NCBI RefSeq assembly: GCF_003173715.1
Contig: NZ_CP029550.1
Coordinates: 620,001 to 684,000 of the forward strand
Direction of reading: 5' to 3'
Source of the DNA: Methylobacterium durans
Lineage (GTDB): Bacteria > Pseudomonadota > Alphaproteobacteria > Rhizobiales > Beijerinckiaceae
Length of the DNA stretch: 64,000 bases
The notes below the pieces were generated by a model that saw nothing but the letters and a program-made list of their open reading frames with translations, was not told the DNA's origin and ran no database searches. Position numbers and translations under genes: made by a program. Shown piece by piece: positions 55,339 through 63,821 of the stretch. The stretch's first letter is position 1. Every line of letters starts with the position of its first letter.

Positions 55339-56112
55339 ATGCCAGCCATTACCGGCACAAGCTCTTCTGAGGTCCTGAACGGCACTAGGTTCAACGACAA
55401 GATCAGTGGTCTTGGTGGAAACGATAAGATCAATGGCGGCGTCGGCAACGATCACCTCGACGGCGGCAAGGGTAACGATCACCTCGATGGCGGCAAGGGC
55501 AACGACTACCTCTCCGGAGGGGCGGGCAGGGATCACCTTGACGGTGGGATCGGCAATGACCGCCTCCACGGTGGGAGCGGCAATGATCGCCTCGACGGTG
55601 GAGGGGGTAACGACTACCTCCACGGCGATGGCGGTAACGACTACCTTCACGGCGGGGCCGGTAACGACAAGCTTTATGGTGGTGCCGGTAACGACAAGCT
55701 GTATGGCGACAAGGGCATCGACCTCCTCGACGGTGGCAAGGGCAATGACCTCCTCGACGGCGGAGCCGGTAATGACACCCTCAAGGGCGGGCTCGGCAAC
55801 GATACGCTCAAGGGCGGCGCAGGCGTCGACCATCTCTACGGGGGTGATGGCGCGGACACCTACTACTTCGGCAAGACCGATACTGGGGACGCCCACCAGA
55901 GCAAGGCCGACACGATCCACGACTTCTCGGCCAACGACACGATCAAGATGGAAGGGCACTACGACTACGCCGCCGGCGGGAACGCGGCGGTGGGCCAGTA
56001 TAGCGTGACGGGAAGCGGCTCCGAGTGGACCGTGTCCTTCCACGGGGCCGATGGGTACCACGACATCCACGTCGATGGCGCGGATCCGACCGGGCACATC
56101 GCCTTCGTGTGA
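55339..56112 (+). CDS. RTX calcium-binding repeat protein
   Basis: GGAG precedes the ATG at 55339; the product is 257 residues. Nearly all of residues 9-180 is a continuous run of RTX nonapeptides ([27 protein letters not shown]; about 17 units). The end ([30 protein letters not shown]) is the usual folding/secretion cap. There is no enzymatic domain. Such proteins are Ca2+-folded and exported by type I systems, perhaps forming a matrix or serving as partners for the other RTX proteins. The repetitive DNA may vary in copy number between strains. Confidence 0.9.
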   Translation: MPAITGTSSSEVLNGTRFNDKISGLGGNDKINGGVGNDHLDGGKGNDHLDGGKGNDYLSGGAGRDHLDGGIGNDRLHGGSGNDRLDGGGGNDYLHGDGGNDYLHGGAGNDKLYGGAGNDKLYGDKGIDLLDGGKGNDLLDGGAGNDTLKGGLGNDTLKGGAGVDHLYGGDGADTYYFGKTDTGDAHQSKADTIHDFSANDTIKMEGHYDYAAGGNAAVGQYSVTGSGSEWTVSFHGADGYHDIHVDGADPTGHIAFV

Positions 56113-56259
56113 GACCCGCCGCTCGGCCCAATCTCGGACTGGCTCGCCGGGGAAACCCGGCGCGCCCTTTCGCTTTCACAGCAGCGAGCAGGGGTCACTC
56201 CCGGCTAGTGTCGTTCCAATAGGGCTTGCCCCAGCGGAACGTTCCAGATCAGCCGAGAG

Positions 56260-56420
56260 CACGCTTCAACCGAGCGGTCTGGAGCGTGAGCTTGCCCGGC
56301 ATCTCAGAACCTACTGGAACGATCATGCACTTGGCGCAGGTCTCGGCTTGTTCGTTGGGGTATGCCCCAGCAGACACATTGAAAGCGGGTCAAAAGCGCG
56401 TCCGCTAGGGCACCTTTAGT
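56260..56420. repeat. Degenerate intergenic repeat, copy C (longest)
   Basis: It encodes ERELARHLRTYWNDHALGAG and LGLFVGVCPSRHIESGSKARPL in one plus frame ending at about 56419. It resembles copies A (53.03-53.09 kb) and B (55.15-55.24 kb). The reading has no own start codon near; it is likely a relic of a small gene or a duplicated 3' tail. Confidence 0.5.
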
Positions 56421-56976
56421 TCAACGGACGCATCGATTTGCGTGCACCAGCCCAGCGGACATCGATGTGAACCATCGGTCATGTGGCGCCCGTACCGATC
56501 ACCGCGTGGCCTCGAAGCATAAGGCGCATCTGAGGCCGCGGATGTCCGTAGCTCGTCATCTCAATGCCTCCGCGAGATTCCTTTTGACTGAAAGCAGCGC
56601 CGTCGCCGCCGAGATTGCTGAAGCGATGTTGACGAGCTTGCCTCTGGCAGCTGTGCCCACTGGGGAGATGACCTTCCTCACGTGCGCCGGGGGACCATTT
56701 CGGGCTGCTGTGAGACACCCCCGTGAGTCACGCGGAGGTCCGCTTCCGCTGCTCTGGTGCCGAAAGCAGACCAGCGGATTTCGGCCCTACAACAGTCATT
56801 TGGATCGGTAAGCGCTGATAACATGCAACAGACGTTTGGAGGGATATCCTCGAGCCACACACAGGGTCAGCGAACTCGACATCGAGGTTGCCCTGCCTGC
56901 CACTCGACTGCCGAGACAACGTTTAAATCACTCAACAGCAGTAATAACTAGCACGACAGAGTCCCGCGCGGTCTAA
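56421..56976. other. Gene-free stretch
   Basis: About 550 bases of mixed composition; no ORF here has a ribosome site with coding bias. The plus-strand ORF at 56467-56811 has no family likeness and is probably chance. Confidence 0.45.
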
Positions 56977-57351
56977 TCAGTACTCGTCGGCTCGCATAAC
57001 GGTGAGCACACGTATTGTGACGCCTGGATCGGTGGGGTCTGGTGAATAGCTGCGCATCGTGCGGTCGTAGGCGTCGATCTTCCAAAACCAACGCTCGCCT
57101 GCGGCCTCGACAGCCCCGAAATCGCGCTCGCCCCGAGGATCGTTGCCGGCGTGGAAGCGCTCGAAGCGGCGCACCGCCCGGATCAGGGCCATGCGATCTG
57201 GTTCGGAGAGGGCAAGCACAGCCGCTGTCTCGACCACGATGCCGCCGATGAAGCTGCGCCGGAAAGCATCGTTGAACGTGCGGATCGTCACCGAACGCGC
57301 CGGCTCGACTCGCCGCTTGGCGGCCGTGTCGAAGAAGACGACGTTGCTCAT
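56977..57351 (-). CDS. DUF3768 protein
   Basis: The 124-residue product fits DUF3768: FNDAFRRSFIGGIVVETAAVLALSEPDRMALIRAV, FHAGNDPRGERDFGAVE and WFWKIDAYDRTM. The family is typical of alphaproteobacterial plasmids and integrated elements, with unknown function. The ATG follows GGGCGAGG. Its presence suggests the mobile character extends to here. Confidence 0.85.
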   Translation of the reverse strand: MSNVVFFDTAAKRRVEPARSVTIRTFNDAFRRSFIGGIVVETAAVLALSEPDRMALIRAVRRFERFHAGNDPRGERDFGAVEAAGERWFWKIDAYDRTMRSYSPDPTDPGVTIRVLTVMRADEY

Positions 57352-57689
57352 ACCTCGCCCCTCTCCGCTGCGGAGTTGGGCTTGAGCAGGATTGACTCGC
57401 CGCTCGCTGATCGGGCGCTACGCAGCCGTTCGGTCCGCCAATCCGCGGGTGAGCCTGATTGGCCAACTGACTTCGCCAGTCCCCGCGGCAAATTCCTGGG
57501 ACCCGCAAGCTTCGTCTGGATCAAGCACGCACAGATCGCCACAGATCGGCTCGTGAGTTTCGTTCCCAGCTACGCTGGCAGGGGTGAGATCGAGCAGCGG
57601 GCGTGTCGCGCAAACTGGAGATTGAGCGCAGCACACCCAGCCGCATGTCTGCCTGGACCGACAAGCGCCCGGCGCGTGGTCGATCCTCT
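57352..57689. other. Gene-free stretch
   Basis: About 340 bases between minus-strand genes; ORFs lack ribosome sites and coding bias. Confidence 0.4.
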
Positions 57690-57863
57690 TCAGTGCGCGT
57701 CGAAGGCTGAAGTCCCCAGTGGCTCTGCTTTGATCGTGAGAGCGTAGGTGTCAATGTGAGCAGCCGGCTGTGCTTCGCTCACTGGTGGCTTTGTGAGCAT
57801 CGTCATCGTGAAAGCGGCGGCCGCTAGAGCGAATGCCGCTGCGAATATGGATGTCTTTCGCAT
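57690..57863 (-). CDS. Small secreted peptide
   Basis: The ATG at 57863 has GGAGGC upstream. The 57-residue product has a signal peptide (MRKTSIFAAAFALAAAAFTMTM) and a short mature part (VSEAQPAAHIDTYALTIKAEPLGTSAFDAH). Short exported peptides of this form recur in Methylobacterium; function is unknown. The earlier in-frame ATG at 57875 is less likely. Confidence 0.65.
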   Translation of the reverse strand: MRKTSIFAAAFALAAAAFTMTMLTKPPVSEAQPAAHIDTYALTIKAEPLGTSAFDAH

Positions 57864-58012
57864 GGATGCCTCCATCGGCAGGCTGGCACATCGAACACGG
57901 CAATGCGGCAGCCGGTCGTATTCAGGAGACCTGCGGAAGCCCTCGTTTATTCACGGGCCGACAACTTTTTTCGCCACGAGGGCGGTCGGAGCTGCCGTCA
58001 GCATGACGGTTC

Positions 58013-58747
58013 TCAGCGCCACAGGGTGGCGAACTCACCGAGTTCCTTGGGGTTTAGGTCGGACACGGCCCAGAACGCCATGCCGTTCCCCTGCCAACGC
58101 ACGTAGTTGTAGCCATCGCGCGCGCCGGCTCCGCTGGCGTAATCCTCCTCGCCTGCGGGCCAGATGAAGAGGTCGATCACGTGCTGGCGGCGCTTGTAGA
58201 CGAGGGCCGCCGCCGGGTTGCCCGGCAAGTAATCGAGACGTCCGCCCACGAGTGGAAAGCCGTCACCTGCGAGATCCTTGACGGGTGGAGCGAAGGGCAG
58301 ACGTCCCCCGAACCACGGCTTGACCGTGTGCTGTTCGCTCGAGACCACGTCCGTCAGGTGATTGGGCTGGAGCGCCCGGATGTGCGCAGCCACGATCCAA
58401 TCCGGCATCGTGTCGCCTCGGGGCAGGACGGCAAACACCGCCAAGCTTGCGGCAAGCGCTAGGCCCGTGGCGCCCAAGGTTGGGCGCCAATGCCTCGCCG
58501 CGAGGCCGTAATGGGCAGAACTACCTGCAATCTTCGCTCGGACCGCAGCCCGCAACGGTGCGGGCGCAGGGTGACGCGGCATCGCCCGCACCCGTGATGA
58601 CAAGTCGAGAAGGCGCGTCTGCATGCGCGTGCAGGCTGGGCAGGCGTCCAGGTGTGCGGCGACCCGCGCGGCCTCGGCCGGTTCCAGTTCGCCGTCGACG
58701 TCGGCCTGGATCAGGAGATGCATGACCTCGCAAGGCTCAGGACTCAT
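58013..58747 (-). CDS. Anti-sigma factor with zinc-finger-like N-terminus
   Basis: The 244-residue product starts within the end of the sigma gene (11-base overlap). AARVAAHLDACPACTRMQT holds the H-x3-C-x2-C zinc motif of ZAS-type anti-sigma factors. A membrane helix lies at about residues 92-112 (ATGLALAASLAVFAVL). The C-terminal part (DGFPLVGGRLDYLPGNPAAALVYKRRQHVIDLF) is periplasmic. It should hold the ECF sigma at the membrane until a signal arrives. Confidence 0.87.
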   Translation of the reverse strand: MSPEPCEVMHLLIQADVDGELEPAEAARVAAHLDACPACTRMQTRLLDLSSRVRAMPRHPAPAPLRAAVRAKIAGSSAHYGLAARHWRPTLGATGLALAASLAVFAVLPRGDTMPDWIVAAHIRALQPNHLTDVVSSEQHTVKPWFGGRLPFAPPVKDLAGDGFPLVGGRLDYLPGNPAAALVYKRRQHVIDLFIWPAGEEDYASGAGARDGYNYVRWQGNGMAFWAVSDLNPKELGEFATLWR

Positions 58748-59306
58748 GATCGTCCTCCTGGACGGCCGAACCAAACAGCATCTGCCGGGCACGCCACAAG
58801 CGGGACATCACCGTACCGACCGGCACACCCGTGACCTGCGCGATCTCCTTGTAGGAGAGCTCCTCCAGTTCCTTGAGCACGAGGCACTCGCGCAGCTCCG
58901 GCGGCAGCGCAGCGAGGACCTTCGCTAGGCGCTCCGCGTCCTGCACGCTGGAGAGCGCGGCCTCTGGGCTCGCTCCCGGGTCGGGGATGCTCAGGACCAC
59001 TTCGTCTGCACCGTCCCGCGTGTCCAAGTGCCGGAGCACCCGCTGACGGTCTGCGAGCGCTGAATGGGCAGTGTTGCGCACGATGCGCATGAGCCAAGCG
59101 CGCGCGTCGCCCCCGCGGAACGAAGCGAAGTAGGTCAGGCCTCGGACCACTGCGTCCTGCACAACATCGTCCGCCAGGTGCGTGTCGCGCACAATCCAAC
59201 GCGCGAGGTTGTAGGCCGCGTCGAGATTGGGGAGCACGACCTGTTCGAAGCTCGCTCGGCTGTCCTCCGGGGACGCCGCAGACTCCGGAGGTCGACGCCA
59301 TCTCAC
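58737..59306 (-). CDS. ECF sigma-70 family RNA polymerase sigma factor
   Basis: A GTG start with GAGG upstream gives 189 residues. Region 2 (NLARWIVRDTHLADDVVQDAVVRGLTYFASFRGGDARAWLMRIVRN) and region 4 (LPPELRECLVLKELEELSYKEIAQVTGVPVGTVMSRLWRARQ) are clear. It is cotranscribed and translationally coupled with the anti-sigma gene. This pair is of the common membrane-anti-sigma ECF type. Target genes are not identifiable by sequence; the secreted Cys-rich protein and small peptide nearby are candidates. Confidence 0.92.
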   Translation of the reverse strand: MRWRRPPESAASPEDSRASFEQVVLPNLDAAYNLARWIVRDTHLADDVVQDAVVRGLTYFASFRGGDARAWLMRIVRNTAHSALADRQRVLRHLDTRDGADEVVLSIPDPGASPEAALSSVQDAERLAKVLAALPPELRECLVLKELEELSYKEIAQVTGVPVGTVMSRLWRARQMLFGSAVQEDDHES

Positions 59307-59938
59307 GCCTGCACCTCAGCCGAAAACCAGATGAAGCAAGCTGACGACACGCACAGCGAAACCTCCGACGCTCCGAGGTCGGTGCCTTCCTGAGTGCCTG
59401 AGCATACCGAGCGGAGCCGCCAAGCCAAGCACCTGGTTGAAGCCGCAGCAGAGCTGACAAGGCTCCTGTTGTCGTCTCATGCCACATCTCGGCCTGTCTC
59501 TCTCGCCAGGCGCTCGGAACGGATCGTCAACCTGCGCACTCGGGTCCATTTGAGGCAAAGACCAAGTGCGAGAAGCATTTATTCACGGCGTGCTTAGGGA
59601 GGCTCGACGCAGGGCGTTCGCCTGAATCATACTTGTCTACCAGAAAGCGCCAAGGGCTTGAGATCAGCCAGTCGATAGGACGCAGCAAGGCGCAATGCCT
59701 TCTCGGCGCAGAACGGTGAAATCAGTGACATCTGCCCGATCAGCTACGCGCCGCAACACGCAGTGGGTTAATCAAATCGGCGAAGCACTCGCGATGATGC
59801 TTTAGTCACGCCCAACTCCAGCGGTGCGGCGCCGGCCTTTCCGGGGCCGCACCGCTCGAAAACGGCCGCGCCGCCTTCAACGGTCTGCCCCCGTCGCGGC
59901 TTTCCTTCCGGTTTTCTCGAACGACCCAGGAACGAGCC
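59307..59938. other. Intergenic region upstream of the sigma gene and Cys-rich gene
   Basis: About 630 bases between divergent genes. Promoters for both should be here, but I find no matching -35/-10 pair with confidence. No supported ORF or RNA. Confidence 0.4.
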
Positions 59939-60190
59939 ATGCTGATACGCCTTGTGACATCCGTTGCGCTACTCGCGGGGGCGGCGAACGCCGCGCTCTC
60001 GGCCCCTATGTCCGCCGATGACAAGGCGGTGCTGCAGCAGCAATGCATGGGCGACTTCACCACCTTCTGCGCGGGTCTCCCGCCCGAGGACGGTCCGGAG
60101 ACGCAGGCCTGTTTCGAGAAAAACATGTCGTAGCTGTCGCCTGGATGTCAGAGTGCCATCAAGAGCTACAAGCAGAACAAGAAGGGCTGA
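59939..60190 (+). pseudogene. Secreted cysteine-rich repeat protein with an in-frame TAG
   Basis: A signal peptide (MLIRLVTSVALLAGAANAALSA) leads to the Cys-rich repeat pattern QQCMGDFTTFCAGLPPEDGPETQACFEKNMS. The next codon is TAG (60131-60133). The same frame then continues LSPGCQSAIKSYKQNKKG to a TGA at 60188-60190, which is the normal end of the repeat (LS-x2-C). Thus one nonsense codon removes the last conserved Cys. The family resembles the GLG1-type cysteine-rich repeat; function in bacteria is unknown. Confidence 0.75.
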
Positions 60191-60461
60191 ACGCCTACAA
60201 CAGTGCGCAGGCTCGGGGCACCCGCAGTGCCAGCGCCGCGGGGAACCATCAAGATGTTTGGTGGCAAGACCACGCCGGTTTGATGCGTTGTCAGAAGCTG
60301 CTGCGACCTGAACTCCTCTGGGCATCCGCTTCCGACGGAGTTGCGGACGCCCGTGGCTGCAACCGCAAAGTCTGCACGGTGTCACTCCGGGGCCTTCACC
60401 TTGCCACCGCAGAATGTCCGGTTATCGACATCTTGCACCCCGGAACGGACAGGCCGCAATC

Positions 60462-60597
60462 GGCCGATTGTGTTGAAAAACTCCGTTTGCCCCCCTTTCG
60501 AGGACATCAACCTACAACACCTGGGTTCGTATCGAGCGACAAATACTAGCTATAGAGGACTTTGATCGCGCCGCGGAGTTTTTCAACACAATCGGCC
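60462..60597. mobile_element. MITE-like element with terminal inverted repeats, copy 2
   Basis: The core matches copy 1 (39779-39905) in opposite orientation. Here the inverted ends extend to 24 bases with GGCC at each outside (GGCCGATTGTGTTGAAAAAC inward). A run of six C replaces five in copy 1. It has no coding capacity and presumably moves by a transposase elsewhere. Confidence 0.85.
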
Positions 60598-60664
60598 ACC
60601 ATCGGTCATCCGAGGCACTGATGCGAACTGCTCGGAAGCAGACGCTCCGAGGGTCGGCTACCGG

Positions 60665-60919
60665 TCACACTTTCGCATCGGCTCCATAGCCGGCAGATGC
60701 CGGCCTGCAGGCGCGCTGTTGGCCGCAAGCTTTGCCGTCATTGGGGACGCGAAACACGCTGCGCACTCCGATGCCCAACTCCTTGGCAATCGCGGCCTTC
60801 TTCATGTCACGCGCTACCAGTTCCTGAACCTGATCGGCCTTGCGCGGCAGTGGGTGCCCGCCCTCTTGTACTTCCCAGTTCCCAGATCCGGCCTTCTGCC
60901 TACCCATGGCCGATACCAT
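60665..60919 (-). pseudogene. Serine resolvase, C-terminal HTH fragment
   Basis: The 84-residue ORF contains KADQVQELVARDMKKAAIAKELGIGVRSVFR, the helix-turn-helix end of Hin/Tn3-type resolvases. The catalytic N-terminal domain is absent upstream. It lies next to a MITE copy and probably represents a remnant of a lost element. Confidence 0.55.
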
Positions 60920-61014
60920 GAAGTAGCCTTCTATCTAGCCTGGTCCAAGATGCCGGTCCGGCCAGATCTTTGGCGCACTGCCGACGATCCATAACGCGGA
61001 GGTAGATCCTTCAC

Positions 61015-62079
61015 TTGAGCGAGCGCCTGCAGATGATGGAACGTCGATCGGCCGCCGTCGACCTCGTGCGTGCCCTTCGCCCGGCAGCGCCTTTGCCTTT
61101 GGCCCTCGTGATGGTGTTGACGCTCGCGATATGTGACGTCACCGCCCAACAAGCCGACACGCGCAGCGAGACCAACTACGCCGTCCCCGATCTCGGCTCG
61201 CTGCCCGACGACGCACAGGGCCGGCTTGTCCGGCGCGGGCGGGATCTCGTCACAGCAACCTACGCCCATATCGGCCCGGAAGTTTCGGACCCGGCCAAGC
61301 GATACGCTGGCAACAATCTCGCGTGCCGCAACTGCCACCTGGATGCCGGGATTAAGCGCTTCGGCCTGCCGCTCTGGGGCGTGTCCGAGGAATATCCGCG
61401 TTACGATGCCGAGGTCGGACAAGACATCTCCATTGAGCAGCGCGTGAACGGCTGCATGAAGCGGAGCATGAACGGGCGCGCGATGCCGACGAACGCGCCG
61501 GAGATGAAGGCCATCGTGGCCTATCTCGGGTTCCTGTCGACGGGCGTGACCGCGGGCGCGCCATTGACCGGAAAGGGTGCTGGCAACATGCCTGAGCTTG
61601 ATCGCGCCGCCGATCCCGCGCGGGGACGTCTGATCTACGCGGCAACTTGCGCCCTGTGTCACGGCTTGGATGGCGGTGGCATCCGCCAGGGTCTACCCTC
61701 GATGGCCGAGGGCTTCGCATTTCCGCCCCTTTGGGGACCGCAGAGCTTCAACGATGGGGCCGGCATGAACCGGCTGATCACTGCGGCGAATTTTATTCAC
61801 GCCAACATGCCGGATGGGACGAGCTACGATCATCCGCAACTCTCCGTCGAGGAGGCCTGGGACGTTGCAGCCTTCGTGGTGGCGCAGCCACGGCCGCAGA
61901 AGGCCGATTTGGCGTTGGATTTTCCCGATCGTGCGACCAAGCCCGTCGACACGCCTTACGGCCCATACCTCGACGGATACTCCGAGCAGCAGCACAAGTT
62001 CGGACCGTTCGGACCCATTCGCGAGGCGTTGAAGCTGCTGCAAGCTGAAACGGCTTATCCTCAAACTCTCCAGCGTTGA
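61015..62079 (+). CDS. tsdA: Thiosulfate dehydrogenase-like dihaem cytochrome c (TsdA family)
   Basis: The ORF (TTG at 61015, with GGAGG 12 bases upstream; ATGs at 61033 and 61036 are alternatives) gives 354 residues. A signal segment (LPLALVMVLTLAICDVTA) is followed by two haem sites: C104-x2-C107-H108 (CRNCH) and C212-x2-C215-H216 (CALCH). Cys147 in RVNGCMKRSMNGR is the residue that in TsdA serves as the unusual haem ligand, which distinguishes it from generic cytochromes. TsdA oxidises thiosulfate to tetrathionate in the periplasm or works in reverse. It is next to an oxalate decarboxylase, without obvious pathway linkage. Confidence 0.85.
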   Translation: MSERLQMMERRSAAVDLVRALRPAAPLPLALVMVLTLAICDVTAQQADTRSETNYAVPDLGSLPDDAQGRLVRRGRDLVTATYAHIGPEVSDPAKRYAGNNLACRNCHLDAGIKRFGLPLWGVSEEYPRYDAEVGQDISIEQRVNGCMKRSMNGRAMPTNAPEMKAIVAYLGFLSTGVTAGAPLTGKGAGNMPELDRAADPARGRLIYAATCALCHGLDGGGIRQGLPSMAEGFAFPPLWGPQSFNDGAGMNRLITAANFIHANMPDGTSYDHPQLSVEEAWDVAAFVVAQPRPQKADLALDFPDRATKPVDTPYGPYLDGYSEQQHKFGPFGPIREALKLLQAETAYPQTLQR

Positions 62080-62211
62080 TCCTACTCCTCAGTCATTTGA
62101 ATTGCAGAGCCGGGACTGATTGTCTTGCGCGCCGAGCTGGGTTGAATGATACAGGATTGGTTTTTGTGGCGCGGAATCTCTATCCGGTTTCCAGATCTCC
62201 ATGACTATGTT

Positions 62212-62487
62212 TCATAATTTCTGCGGAGCAGATACGTATATATTGCATTTCACACAAATAAACTCGAGGTGTGATTGGGCCGAAATGAGCGAGAGCTCCC
62301 GGGCGTCTGTCGCCAGAAATGCGACTATTCTTGACAACGCATCGCAGGCTGCGGTCCGAGCATTCAGGTTCATCTTCTGCAGCATCGCGCCACGTGTCAT
62401 AATCAGCTCCACCGGAAACTCTCGCCGTTCCGGTAATGTTTCTTGACGCACCTTCGGTGGGCGGGGCGCAAATTTGATGGCGCTCAC
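62212..62487 (-). CDS. Hypothetical protein
   Basis: A GTG-started ORF of 91 residues (MSAIKFAPRPPKVRQETLP) with a basic start and a helical middle (AMLQKMNLNARTAACDALSRIVAF). The ribosome site is weak and composition is AT-richer. I do not recognise a family; coding is uncertain. Confidence 0.35.
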   Translation of the reverse strand: MSAIKFAPRPPKVRQETLPERREFPVELIMTRGAMLQKMNLNARTAACDALSRIVAFLATDARELSLISAQSHLEFICVKCNIYVSAPQKL

Positions 62488-62564
62488 GGATCTTTAGTCT
62501 ACTCTATGTTCGAAGGGTCGCGTCCCTGACATCTATTACGTCCCTCTTAAAGGCGAGATGCTCC

Positions 62565-63821
62565 ATGTCAGACAGGTTATCCCGACGCGGCATCCTGACA
62601 GCTGGCACCGCCTTCGGATTTGCAGGCATGGCCACCTCGGCCCGGGCCGCGAGCTTTGGCAACCCTGATGAGCCGCCTCAGGGAACGATCAACATCACCA
62701 GACCCGCCGACCTCACCATCCCAGGTCCGCACAGCGACGCGATTTCAGGGCAGTTTCCGACCTCTCTCAGTCCGCCCGCTACTGACGTCGGCTCGCTGCC
62801 GCAGTTTTGGGCCTCGTTCAACAACGCGCAGCGACGCATCCAAAACGGCGGCTGGGCGCGCCAGGTCACGCAGGAGAACTTCCCGATCTCCACGACGATC
62901 TCTGGGGTCGACATGCGCCTCGGAGCTGGCGCGATCCGCGAGATGCACTGGCATCAGGCTGCCGAATGGGCCTACGTGACTTATGGCTCCTGCCGCATCA
63001 CCGTCCTTGATCCGCAAGGCCGCGCGTCCGTAGCCGACGTGAAGGCAGGTGACCTCTGGTACTTCCCGGCCGGCTACCCGCATTCCCTTCAGGGCCTCGG
63101 CCCGGACGGCACGCAGTTCCTGCTCTGCTTCGACGACGGTAAGCAGTCCGAGTACAGCACGCTGCTGGTCAACGAGTGGTTCGCCCACACGCCGCCTGAC
63201 GTGCTCGCGCTCAACTTCGGCGTGCCGGCCGAAACGTTCAAGAACATCCCATTGCACGACCTCTACATCTTCCCAAGCGATCTGCCGCAGTCGCTCGCGG
63301 CCGACCAGAAGCAGGTCGAGAACCCGCTCGGGCCGCCGCCCAACCCGTTCGTCTTCACGCTCGCCGATGGCCCCGCGACCAAGCAGACCAAGGGCGGCAA
63401 GGTCCAGATCGCCGACAGTACCAACTTCAAGGTAGCGACCACGATAGCGGCTGCGCTCGTGACCGTTCATCCCAGCGGCATGCGCGAGATGCACTGGCAC
63501 CCGAACGCCGACGAATGGCAGTACTACATCAAGGGCACGGCGCAGATGGGCGTTTTCCAGACCGGCCCGAACGCGGTGACTACAAATTTCAACCCGGGCG
63601 ACGTCGGTTATATCAAGCGCAATCTCGGCCACTACATCAAGAACGTCGGCAGCGACGACCTCGTCTTCCTAGAAGTGTTCCGCGCGCCTGAATATCAGGA
63701 CGTAGCGCTATCAGACTGGCTCACGCACACGCCCACCCAGATGGTTACGGCCCATCTCAACGTGCCGGCTGATACGATCGCCAAGTTCACGAAGGCCAGC
63801 GTGGGAGTCGTGCCGGTTTGA
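62565..63821 (+). CDS. oxdC: Oxalate decarboxylase, bicupin, Tat-exported
   Basis: The 418-residue product opens with a twin-arginine signal (LSRRGILTAGTAFG ... SARA). Two cupin domains carry the Mn ligands: REMHWHQAAEW with FPAGYPHSLQ, and REMHWHPNADEW with KRNLGHYIKN. The lid loop is SEYST where Bacillus OxdC has SENST, keeping the Glu needed for decarboxylation rather than oxidation. DDGKQSEYSTLLVNEWFAHTP and KVQIADSTNFKVATTIA align with the family. It would turn oxalate into formate and CO2 in the periplasm. Formate could feed methylotrophic metabolism. Confidence 0.93.
   Translation: MSDRLSRRGILTAGTAFGFAGMATSARAASFGNPDEPPQGTINITRPADLTIPGPHSDAISGQFPTSLSPPATDVGSLPQFWASFNNAQRRIQNGGWARQVTQENFPISTTISGVDMRLGAGAIREMHWHQAAEWAYVTYGSCRITVLDPQGRASVADVKAGDLWYFPAGYPHSLQGLGPDGTQFLLCFDDGKQSEYSTLLVNEWFAHTPPDVLALNFGVPAETFKNIPLHDLYIFPSDLPQSLAADQKQVENPLGPPPNPFVFTLADGPATKQTKGGKVQIADSTNFKVATTIAAALVTVHPSGMREMHWHPNADEWQYYIKGTAQMGVFQTGPNAVTTNFNPGDVGYIKRNLGHYIKNVGSDDLVFLEVFRAPEYQDVALSDWLTHTPTQMVTAHLNVPADTIAKFTKASVGVVPV

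Noticed and set aside
55380..55860. Tandem short repeats that could be taken for a CRISPR array
   Set aside because: Units are 27 bases without unique spacers and encode RTX nonapeptides in a single frame.
56467..56811. A 114-codon ORF between the RTX island and DUF3768
   Set aside because: No ribosome site, no family likeness and codon use unlike neighbours.
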